This document shows positions 1 through 6,149 of a DNA stretch of 8,624 nucleotides, piece by piece. The notes beneath the pieces are model-generated. The model was not told the origin of the DNA. It ran no database searches and saw only the letters and a program-made list of their open reading frames with translations. How positions within the stretch are numbered: the first letter of the stretch is position 1; each line of letters starts with the position of its first letter. Source of the DNA: Methanobacteriota archaeon (GTDB taxonomy: Archaea > Thermoplasmatota > Poseidoniia > MGIII > CG-Epi1); the NCBI GenBank assembly GCA_003193815.1, contig PSPB01000017.1, positions 1-8,624 on the forward strand. The letters are read 5' to 3'. The position numbers were made by a program, and so were the translations under genes.

Positions 1-109
1 TCGCCGGTGGCGGTTCCTCTTTTGATCGGGGCTCGAAATTTGTCCCGCAAACTTTACAGTAGTCCTCAGTCTCGTCAGCGGGCGAAGAGCAGACCGGGCA
101 CTTGGGCAT
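1..109 (-). CDS. zinc-ribbon protein, N-terminal fragment (runs off the window)
   Basis: Reading the minus strand from the ATG at 109-107 gives 36 codons without a stop up to the window edge. The product starts MPKCPVC and carries C4-x2-C7 and C18-x2-C21 with ten residues between the pairs, the classic four-cysteine zinc ribbon. After it comes an acidic/proline-rich stretch (EEPPPA) that looks like a linker to a further domain outside the window. The spacing C-x2-C-x10-C-x2-C is identical to that of the ribbon at the end of the ABC ATPase at 2193-3134. Such N-terminal ribbons are common in small archaeal proteins, often fused to membrane or unknown domains; the function here cannot be told. 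It is transcribed divergently from the GINS gene, and an AT-rich element lies about 26 bp before the ATG. The reading frame is well supported by the motif; the role is unknown. Confidence 0.72.
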   Translation of the reverse strand, partial: MPKCPVCSSPADETEDYCKVCGTNFEPRSKEEPPPA

Positions 110-130
110 GCTGCTCCAGTATGGGGCAGG

Positions 131-138
131 TTAAACAA
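131..138 (-). promoter_or_regulatory. candidate TATA box of the zinc-ribbon gene
   Basis: The minus strand reads TTGTTTAA in otherwise GC-rich DNA. Its centre lies about 25-26 bp upstream of the A of the ATG at 109, the usual archaeal distance from TATA box to transcription start. This predicts a leaderless message starting at or next to the ATG. No clear purine-rich BRE was recognised. It is position and composition evidence only. Confidence 0.4.
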
Positions 139-151
139 TATTGCAGGGGAG

Positions 152-161
152 TTTTTCTTTA
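152..161 (+). promoter_or_regulatory. candidate TATA-like element of the GINS operon
   Basis: TTTTTCTTTA is a weak, T-rich TATA-like stretch centred about 26 bp upstream of the ATG at 183. If it is used, transcription starts at or next to that ATG. No Shine-Dalgarno-like sequence stands just before 183, which fits a leaderless first gene. An alternative element for this strand is the AT-rich core TTAAACAATATT at 131-142, which would give a leader of about 20 nt. Confidence 0.35.
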
Positions 162-182
162 GCCCCGGCAATTGCGCCTCCC

Positions 183-839
183 ATGAGTCCGGATGAACTC
201 ACCCTGCGGGACCTCCGAGTGCAGGTGCTGGCGGAACGCCGCGACGGGCGGCTGGTGAAGCTGCCAGCCCACTTTCACGAGCGGCTGGCGCGGCTCGAGC
301 AGGGGCTGGAGCAGGCGCGCGATGCGGCACGCGAGGACGAGCAGCGGTTCCAGCGCGCCAATAGCGATATCAGCAAACTTTCCGACCTGAAGCTGGAGCT
401 GCACAAGCACCGCGAGCGCAAGCTGACGCGGCTGGCGCGCGAGAAGGTCAATGGTCAGCAGCCGTCGCTGGAAGCGGTCACCGAGCAGGAACGAGAGTTC
501 CTTGAGAGCGTCGCCAGCGTCATTGGGCAGCACCGGCAAAAATTGCTGGTGCGACGGGCGGCGCCAGAACCGGCGGCGCCCGTCGCAAAACCCGAGCCGA
601 AGGCGAAGCCGGCACCGAAACCCGCTGTGCCGGAGCCGGAACCAGCCGCCGCTGCTCCTGCCGATATCGACAACTCCGAAGCGCTGCTGGTGCGCGTCCT
701 CGAAGATTTGCCGACATTTACGGGACTTGACGCACGCAACTACTCGCTCAAGGCCAACGACGTGGCGCACATTCCGCTCTACAACGCGCGCATGCTGCTC
801 GAGGCGGGCAAGGTGGAACGGCTGGAGGAAGAAGCCTGA
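183..839 (+). CDS. gins51: archaeal GINS complex subunit, Gins51 type
   Basis: This is a 218-residue subunit of the GINS complex, which joins MCM and the Cdc45/RecJ-like protein in the archaeal replicative helicase. Residues 1-124 form the helical A domain: it opens with DELTLRDLRVQVLAERR, and a later charged helix (KLELHKHRERKLTRLAREK) is typical of the family. Residues 125-165 are a flexible Pro/Ala/Lys/Glu linker. Residues 168-214 are the small B domain, with LPTFTGLDARNYSLKANDVAHIP followed by NARMLLEAGK. The A-then-B order marks the Gins51 (Sld5/Psf1-like) class rather than Gins23. I chose ATG 183 over an in-frame TTG at 141: the family starts close to the DELT motif, and the extra 14 residues look non-conserved. 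The gene ends in the TGA that overlaps the proposed CTG start of the next gene, so it leads a three-gene operon. Confidence 0.88.
   Translation: MSPDELTLRDLRVQVLAERRDGRLVKLPAHFHERLARLEQGLEQARDAAREDEQRFQRANSDISKLSDLKLELHKHRERKLTRLAREKVNGQQPSLEAVTEQEREFLESVASVIGQHRQKLLVRRAAPEPAAPVAKPEPKAKPAPKPAVPEPEPAAAAPADIDNSEALLVRVLEDLPTFTGLDARNYSLKANDVAHIPLYNARMLLEAGKVERLEEEA
824..838 (+). promoter_or_regulatory. ribosome binding site and CTG start for EndA
   Basis: GGAGG at 824-828, a perfect Shine-Dalgarno core, lies 7 nt before CTG at 836-838. That CTG overlaps the TGA of the GINS gene as CTGA, the same geometry as the common ATGA/GTGA coupled junctions. In this frame no ATG, GTG or TTG occurs between the upstream stop at 728-730 and GTG 935, yet conserved EndA sequence is already being encoded. 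This decides the start. Confidence 0.55.
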
Positions 840-1513
840 AACTGCGGGAGGGCGAGCTGCTGCTCCCGGCAGGCAAGCTCGCGACGGCACTAAGGGGGCG
901 GCAGCGCGTCGGCCGCGCTGCCGCCGGTGGCGTTGTGCTGCATCCGGTTGAAGCGCTCTGGTGCCACGCCAGCGGGGCGCTCGAGCTTGACGCGAAACTG
1001 CAGGCGCAGCTGGCTGTGCTGGCAGGCGATCTGCTGCCGGTTGCCTACAACGACTTGCGGCAGCGCGGTATCGTGCCGACCGTCGAAGGCGCTGCGCTAC
1101 GCTTCCGGGCGCGCGACGACGGCGCGGACGTGCGGCTGCATGTCGCCAGCAGCGACGCGCCGGCCACTCTGGTGCTACTGGCGCAGGGCGACTGGCTGGC
1201 GCTGGTCGATGAAGCGCTGGAGATAATCTACTACGCGGCCACGACTCCTGGCTGGGGCGCGCTTCCGGCGGGTCCGCTGCCGGAAGCGCTGGCGGCGGCA
1301 GGGTTGCAGATTGCTTCAGGAATGAAGTTCGGCACCCGCTACCGAGTCTACCGCGACGGCGAATCCCACGCAGCTTGGCTGCTGCACCTGCTGCGCGACG
1401 GCGACAGCTGGCTCGACATCGTGCGTGCTGTGCGGGTAGCGCACGGCGTCCGCAAGCAACTGGTCGCCAGCGACGGCGAGCGGTGCCTGGAACTGGAATG
1501 GGTGAAACCCTGA
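836..1513 (+). CDS. endA: tRNA-splicing endonuclease EndA
   Basis: EndA cuts bulge-helix-bulge motifs in archaeal precursor tRNA and rRNA. With the CTG start it has 225 residues. The C-terminal nuclease domain is clear: GMKFGTRYRVY, then ESHAAWLLHLL, then VRVAHGVRKQLVA, and a typical ending VKP. The triad, by alignment to the M. jannaschii enzyme from memory, is Y172, H178 and K207. The N-terminal domain shows GELLLPAGK and LHPVEALW. Between them (about 68-135) lies a second nuclease-like segment: YNDLRQRG resembles the start of the nuclease fold, but Tyr, His and Lys are absent, and LALVDEALEIIYY recalls the VEALY helix. This suggests a compact internally duplicated enzyme. Starting at GTG 935 instead would give 192 residues and remove the N-terminal domain. 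It overlaps the next gene by 16 nt, so the two are probably translationally coupled. Confidence 0.88.
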   Translation: MKLREGELLLPAGKLATALRGRQRVGRAAAGGVVLHPVEALWCHASGALELDAKLQAQLAVLAGDLLPVAYNDLRQRGIVPTVEGAALRFRARDDGADVRLHVASSDAPATLVLLAQGDWLALVDEALEIIYYAATTPGWGALPAGPLPEALAAAGLQIASGMKFGTRYRVYRDGESHAAWLLHLLRDGDSWLDIVRAVRVAHGVRKQLVASDGERCLELEWVKP

Positions 1514-2196
1514 AGGTCGGCCTGGACCTGCACAACTTCGGGCTATTACATCGCGTGGTCGCGGCACTGGAAAGCGACGAATTCAGGCTGCTGCCGCTCG
1601 ACGCAGTTCCCGCCACATCGGACGAAGTCGAAGTTGTCGTCAGCGACGCCGCGCAACTGCCAGCAACCAGCCTGCCGGTCATCGCGCTCGGCGACGTCGC
1701 GCTGCTGCCGTTGCAGCTGCGGCACGTCCGCGCCGGGCGGCCGCCGCTGGTCATCGGCGTTGACCCGGGCGGCACCACCGGCGTCGCGGTGCTGGCGCAG
1801 CGACGCCTGCTCCACAGCGCCGAATGCGCTACGCCCGACGAAGCGGCGGAGCTGGTGCGCCGGGTGGCACGCTGCTCGCTCGACTGCACCGTGCGCATCG
1901 GCAGCGGCGCCCCCGAAGCGGGCGCGCGTATCGCCGCCGCGCTGCGCCACCTGCGAGTCGAGCTGGTTGATGAACGGCGCTCGGGGAGCGGGTCGCACAC
2001 CGCCGCGGCGCGGGCGATTGCGCTCAAGCGTGGAGAACGCGTGCGCGAGCTGGACTACCGCCCCACCGCCGGCGAAGTGGCGCGGCTACAGGCGGAGTCG
2101 CGGATTGCGTCGGGCAGCCGCCGCACCATCTCGCGGCAGCAGGCGCGGCAGGTGCTGCTGGGCGAACTGACGCTGGAAGAAGCGCTGCGCGGCTAG
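1498..2196 (+). CDS. RNase H-fold protein of the RuvC/YqgF-like type, function unknown
   Basis: This 232-residue protein has three parts. Residues 1-80 are a small alpha/beta domain I do not recognise. Residues 83-180 look like an RNase H-like fold of the RuvC/YqgF type: LVIGVDPGGTTGVAVL gives the first strand and its acidic residue D89, VRIGSG (132-137) a further strand, VELVDERR (154-161) a strand with acidic D158/E159, and SHTAAARAIAL (166-176) the last helix. Residues 186-232 are a helical tail with TISRQQARQVLLGELTLEEAL. In RuvC the last helix carries His and Asp; here H167 is present but the position three residues on is Ala, so the nuclease site may be altered. ATG 1498 overlaps the end of EndA by 16 nt. 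Linkage to GINS and EndA suggests a DNA or RNA processing role, which is inference. It could be a structured non-catalytic member of the fold. Confidence 0.72.
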   Translation: MGETLKVGLDLHNFGLLHRVVAALESDEFRLLPLDAVPATSDEVEVVVSDAAQLPATSLPVIALGDVALLPLQLRHVRAGRPPLVIGVDPGGTTGVAVLAQRRLLHSAECATPDEAAELVRRVARCSLDCTVRIGSGAPEAGARIAAALRHLRVELVDERRSGSGSHTAAARAIALKRGERVRELDYRPTAGEVARLQAESRIASGSRRTISRQQARQVLLGELTLEEALRG

Positions 2197-2208
2197 CCGC
2201 GCAGCGCT
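2181..2208. repeat. perfect 28-bp palindrome at a convergent gene end
   Basis: AGCGCTGCGCGGCT is followed directly by its exact reverse complement AGCCGCGCAGCGCT. The centre is CTAG (2193-2196), which holds the TAG stops of both convergent genes. In RNA from either strand it can fold into a hairpin with a stem of up to 12 G/C-rich pairs and a CUAG loop. Both proteins therefore end in the same residues, ALRG. It may act as a bidirectional end signal or 3' stabiliser; no T-run follows it on either strand. Confidence 0.9.
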
Positions 2209-3134
2209 CCGCAATTGCCGCACTGCGTTTCGTCGCCGTCGAACGGGGTGTTGCACGCCTCGCACACGTTACTGCGCTCATCCATGACGCGCGACAGCGT
2301 CAGCCGATGGCGGCGCAAGTCGCGCACTTCGTAGCGGCCCGGGCCGCCCAGCTCCTCCAGCAGGTCAGGCGTCAGCGTCAGATTGCCACCCGCGTCGAGC
2401 AGGAGTTCGCGCGTCAGCGCCAGGTCCTCGAGCTCGACATCTTCGCCGTGCTGCGCGATGAAGCGGCCATCCTGCAGCTCGAGCGAACGGTCGGCAAAGT
2501 CGGCGACCATCTCGCTGTGCGTCACGACCAGGAACGCCACTTCCTGCTCCTTGTGCAAGCGCGTGAAAAGCTCCATGATGCTGCGCGCGGTGACCGGGTC
2601 CACCGAGCCGGTGGGTTCGTCGGCCAGGATGAGTCGCGGGCGGGTGATGAGCGCGCGCGCAATCGCAGTGCGCTGCGCCTCGCCGCCTGAGAGCTGCTCG
2701 GGGAGCGCGTGCGCCCGCTCGGAGATGCCAAGGTAGTCGAGCATCTCGGCGACGCGAGCGGCCGCCTCGCGATGCGGAACCCCGGCGTGGCGCAGCGGCT
2801 GCAGCACGTTGTCGCGCGCCGAAAGGTGCGGCAGCAGGTTGCCCTCCTGGAAGATGAACGAGACCGTCGCCCGCCGGTGCTGCACCAGCTGCTCGGGCGC
2901 CATGCGGGTAATGTCCTCGCCCGCCAGCTGCACCACGCCGGCGCTGGGCTTCAACAGCCCGCCCAGCGCTTTCAGGAGCGTGGACTTGCCGGCGCCCGAA
3001 GGGCCGACGACGGCGACCGCCTCGCCATCCCGCAAGGCAACGCTCAGCCCGCGCAGCGCGACAACGTTGCCTTCCTCCGCCTGCGATTCGAAGACGTGGT
3101 AAAGTCCGGTTGCCTTGAGTAATTCTTCCGCCAT
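2193..3134 (-). CDS. ABC exporter ATPase (LolD/MacB type) with C-terminal zinc ribbon
   Basis: This 313-residue nucleotide-binding subunit would power the FtsX-type permease encoded just upstream. All ATPase motifs look intact: Walker A GPSGAGKST (44-52), Q-loop FQ (95-96), signature LSGGEAQR (148-155), Walker B LILADE (168-173), D-loop VDP near 179, and switch histidine H206 in VVTHS. LolD-type proteins are about 225-235 residues, so the last ~85 residues are an extension. It has an acidic part, then RYEVRDLRRHRL, and finally a zinc ribbon with C291, C294, C305 and C308. The ATG follows the permease stop without a gap (TAAATG), preceded by AAGGGGG, so it is the last gene of a coupled operon. 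Its TAG overlaps the stop of the convergent RNase H-like gene. The transported substrate is unknown; the ribbon could bind a regulator or the permease. Confidence 0.92.
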   Translation of the reverse strand: MAEELLKATGLYHVFESQAEEGNVVALRGLSVALRDGEAVAVVGPSGAGKSTLLKALGGLLKPSAGVVQLAGEDITRMAPEQLVQHRRATVSFIFQEGNLLPHLSARDNVLQPLRHAGVPHREAAARVAEMLDYLGISERAHALPEQLSGGEAQRTAIARALITRPRLILADEPTGSVDPVTARSIMELFTRLHKEQEVAFLVVTHSEMVADFADRSLELQDGRFIAQHGEDVELEDLALTRELLLDAGGNLTLTPDLLEELGGPGRYEVRDLRRHRLTLSRVMDERSNVCEACNTPFDGDETQCGNCGALRG

Positions 3135-6100
3135 TTATTCCCCCTTCAGTATGCGCGCCAGGTCGGAGCGAGTCGCACGGGCTGTGGTCCAGACCAGCGC
3201 CAGCATTACGACTGCGAGCACTGCCAGGCCGATGACGAGCAGCTCGCCCCAAGGCCAGACCAGCGTGCGGTCAACCGAGGTTGAAGCGCCGCCGAATGAC
3301 TGGAAAATCAGCCCGAACAGGCTGAACATGCCATTAAACGCATACGAGATGCCGACCCCCAGCAGCGTGCCGAGCAGCATGCTCACTACCGTTATCGACA
3401 TGATTTCGAACAGCACCAGCCGTCCCACCTGCCACTCGCTGGCGCCGATGGCCTGCAGGATGGCTAGCTCGCGCTTGCGCTGCGTCAGCACCAGCGACAG
3501 GAAGACGAAACTGGAAGCGACCGCGGCAATCGTCGCGACGGCGAACTGTAGCGTCAGCAGGCCCAGCGTCCCGAAGACCAGCCCGCCGTTGCGCTCGACT
3601 TCACGATGCTCCTCATCCCAGCTGGTGACCTTCGAGACCGACGAGTCGAAAGCCAGCGCGCGGGTCACCGCGCTCTGCGCTTCTGCATCGCCTTGCGGGC
3701 CGAGCTCGACGAACCATGTCGTTTCGCGCCACGCGTCAACCGCCCCGTCGCCAACCAGCGTGCGGAAGCTCGCCTCGCCGATGAAGATGCCGCCTGCGGT
3801 AATGTCGGTGTCAAGCCCGGGATGCCAGGTGTGCTCGCCGACGTTGCTGACCGTCACCTGGCCGGGAGCGCCGCCGGTCAGGTTCAGCATCAGTTGCGGC
3901 TGTTCGCCGAGCGAAAATTCCAGCTGCTCGCCGTAGCTGAAGCCTCCGGCGGCGAGCCGGTCGAGCGTTTTCCCAGGGTCGCCCCCGAAAGCCTGCCGGT
4001 CCCACCGCACGACCTCCCGGCTTCCATCCAGCAGCACCCAGGTCTGGTAAACCGAGTATTCGTCGCCGGCCGGATGCATGGCAATGAGCGGGACCGAAAC
4101 CAGTCGGATATCGCTCGCTGCGACGTCGGTCCCCTCCAATGCGACGCTGACTGTCGCCAGCGCCGCGGCGTGGTCGAGCGGCTGCTGGAACTCCACTTTC
4201 AGGTCGCCGCCAGCCGCGAGCGACGCGGTGCGTTCGTCGACCGCCATGCCGGTATAGCCCTGGACGGCAGCCATCGTGACGATGGAGAGCGTCAGCAACA
4301 TAATCAGCGCCAGCTTCCCGACGCCCTCGGCCGAGCCGGAGCCGCGCAGCCCGCGGCCAATGTCGCGTAGCGCGGCCGTTCTTCCGAGCAGCCGCTGCAT
4401 CATCCCCGGTGCCATCGCACCGAGCCGTGCCAGCACCAGCGCGCCGCCAATCCAGAGCAGGAAGGGACCTAGGACGGCGAAGATGCCGTTCAGCACCGGG
4501 TTGCTGATGATGCCCTTTTCCCAGTCATCTGCGAGCCGGCCGTCATTGGCCAGGCTCTCGATGTATGAATCAGCCAGCGCGATGAGTCCAACCCCGAACA
4601 GCAGCCAGTGGAGCCAGTAGCGCGGCTGCGGCTTGACAACCACGCGCTGGACGCCTTCGGAAATCTCCTGCTCCAGGAAGTCGCGCGTGCGGCTGCGTCC
4701 GAAGAGCAGTGCCAGACCTACAGTCACAACCAGCGTCGCCAGCGTCGCAAGCAATCCAAGCGACGGCGAAACATCGTATTCGCCGGGGCGGAACTGCATG
4801 AAGCCGACGGCATTCAGGATTAACGGCACCGCCAGCAGTGCCAGCAGGTAACCCGCCAGCCAGGCGCAGAATGCCAAGACACCCAGCTCGCCCAGCACCA
4901 TCCGCAGCAGCGCGTCGGGGCCGCCGCCGATGACGCGGTGAATCGCGATTTCGCGCCGGCGCTGCTCGAGCGAGAGCAGCAAACCGTAGAGCAGCACTGA
5001 AACCGAGAGCACGATAATCGGAATCATGACGATATAGTTGAAAATCTGGATGAAGTAATTCTGAATCCTGAGCCAGCTGAGCAGGTCCTTAATGACATGC
5101 GTGCCGTCCAAGTCGGTCTCGCCCTCCAGCGCGACTGAATCAAGGCTGCGCTGGATGCGGTCCAGTTCCTTCTCGGCACTGTCAGTCGACTCAGTCGGCA
5201 GCGCAGTGCGGTCAATCGTCAGCGCCAGATAGGCGTGGTCACCAGCAATGATTGCCGAGCGGTTCTCGACTGGCACCAGCTCCCAGGGGATAAAGACCGG
5301 CTGCTGCGAGGTGATAGGCGAGGTCACGATGGTATCATCGAAGATGGAGCTGATGGTAAGGTTCTCGAGAGTGACGCTGACGCGGCAGTAGCTGAACTGT
5401 TGCCAGAATACCTCCTCACCCTGGCACCCCTTGCTGGCGTCGGTGTCGTAGGTAAAGGTCAGCGACGCCAACTGGTCTCCGACTGTTGCATCGGCCATCG
5501 AGGCCACTTGCGAGGGAAGCGAGACACTGCGCTGTTCGACAGCGGCTGCTCCCCCGTCTGGCCACTCACCACGCAGCAACCGCGATGCATGCCGCTCTGC
5601 CAGCTCGCCATCGTAGGCACTGGGCCCGAGCAACCGCAGCGGCCGATACCCCCTGGTTGGTGGGCCCTCTTCGTTTCCCTCAAACAAAAAGACAGAGACG
5701 TTGGACCAGTCTGAATCGCGGCCCTCCCAGGCCTGCAGCTCCAGAGGCTGCGGCTTCAGGTATGCTTCGGTGAACCAGCCTGCACCGTGGCCCCCCTGCC
5801 TGCCTGCCGCCACTGCACAGTCAGTGATTTCCGGCAACGCCTCATATTCTGCGCAATAGGACTCCCAGAGCGCAACGTCAACAGTGCGCCCCTTCCCGCC
5901 GATATCGGTGTGGAAATCCATCCGGAAATCGTAGTATTCGTCGTCGAGATAGTTCAGGAAGAAAATCTGCATCAACCCCGAGCCATAGACCAGCACGGTC
6001 GTAATCACCAGACTCGCGAGGAATACTCCCGCAAAGACCGCCAGACCGCGCGAGCGGCCGCGCCATGCCGAGAGCAGCGCCAGCCGCGTGCGGTCCGGGA

Positions 6101-6149
6101 ACTCTCGCGCGGCAGCCTGCATCCGCGATGGCCATGCACGCCAGTTCAC
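3135..6149 (-). CDS. FtsX/MacB-family ABC transporter permease with two FtsX halves
   Basis: This 1004-residue membrane protein would move lipids, lipoproteins or peptides, or act as a mechanotransducer, as relatives of LolC/LolE and MacB do. TM1 lies at about 36-57, after a basic cytoplasmic start. A large outer domain (about 58-365) carries exactly four cysteines (99, 111, 242, 255). The first FtsX half spans about 367-485 with cytoplasmic QRRREIAIHRVIG. Central membrane segments lie near 509-530, 551-574 and 612-633. A second outer domain (about 634-855) precedes the second FtsX half (about 859-990) with QRKRELAILQAIGAS. Those two loops are where the ATPases dock in the family. I chose GTG 6149: it forms a GTGA overlap with the upstream gene's stop and has GGGGGGA six nt before it. 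An in-frame GTG at 6164 would place that purine run inside the gene. The substrate is not evident. Confidence 0.92.
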   Translation of the reverse strand: MNWRAWPSRMQAAAREFPDRTRLALLSAWRGRSRGLAVFAGVFLASLVITTVLVYGSGLMQIFFLNYLDDEYYDFRMDFHTDIGGKGRTVDVALWESYCAEYEALPEITDCAVAAGRQGGHGAGWFTEAYLKPQPLELQAWEGRDSDWSNVSVFLFEGNEEGPPTRGYRPLRLLGPSAYDGELAERHASRLLRGEWPDGGAAAVEQRSVSLPSQVASMADATVGDQLASLTFTYDTDASKGCQGEEVFWQQFSYCRVSVTLENLTISSIFDDTIVTSPITSQQPVFIPWELVPVENRSAIIAGDHAYLALTIDRTALPTESTDSAEKELDRIQRSLDSVALEGETDLDGTHVIKDLLSWLRIQNYFIQIFNYIVMIPIIVLSVSVLLYGLLLSLEQRRREIAIHRVIGGGPDALLRMVLGELGVLAFCAWLAGYLLALLAVPLILNAVGFMQFRPGEYDVSPSLGLLATLATLVVTVGLALLFGRSRTRDFLEQEISEGVQRVVVKPQPRYWLHWLLFGVGLIALADSYIESLANDGRLADDWEKGIISNPVLNGIFAVLGPFLLWIGGALVLARLGAMAPGMMQRLLGRTAALRDIGRGLRGSGSAEGVGKLALIMLLTLSIVTMAAVQGYTGMAVDERTASLAAGGDLKVEFQQPLDHAAALATVSVALEGTDVAASDIRLVSVPLIAMHPAGDEYSVYQTWVLLDGSREVVRWDRQAFGGDPGKTLDRLAAGGFSYGEQLEFSLGEQPQLMLNLTGGAPGQVTVSNVGEHTWHPGLDTDITAGGIFIGEASFRTLVGDGAVDAWRETTWFVELGPQGDAEAQSAVTRALAFDSSVSKVTSWDEEHREVERNGGLVFGTLGLLTLQFAVATIAAVASSFVFLSLVLTQRKRELAILQAIGASEWQVGRLVLFEIMSITVVSMLLGTLLGVGISYAFNGMFSLFGLIFQSFGGASTSVDRTLVWPWGELLVIGLAVLAVVMLALVWTTARATRSDLARILKGE
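3140..3146 (-). promoter_or_regulatory. ribosome binding site of the zinc-ribbon ATPase
   Basis: AAGGGGG on the minus strand lies 5 nt before the ATG at 3134, inside the last codons of the permease. With the TAAATG junction it indicates coupled or reinitiated translation. Confidence 0.5.

Noticed and set aside
141..182. TTG 141 as the start of the GINS subunit
   Set aside because: The extra 14 residues do not resemble the family, ATG 183 sits just before the conserved DELT motif, and the spacing from a TATA-like element fits 183.
935..937. GTG 935 as the EndA start
   Set aside because: It removes recognisable N-terminal domain sequence and lacks a ribosome site. It remains the fallback if CTG initiation is disproved.
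159..2027. 622-residue open frame on the minus strand
   Set aside because: It runs antisense to three well-supported genes and encodes an Arg/Ala/Ser/Pro-rich sequence without motifs. Long antisense frames are expected in GC-rich DNA.
2193..3134. LolD, MacB or LptB as a precise name for the ATPases
   Set aside because: The motifs place them in the broad LolD/MacB/FtsE class, but archaea lack an outer-membrane lipoprotein pathway of the E. coli kind, so a specific gene name would mislead.
3115..3936. 273-residue plus-strand open frame opposite the permease
   Set aside because: Its Ser/Thr/Pro-rich sequence has no domain and lies opposite the conserved second FtsX half, so it is a shadow.
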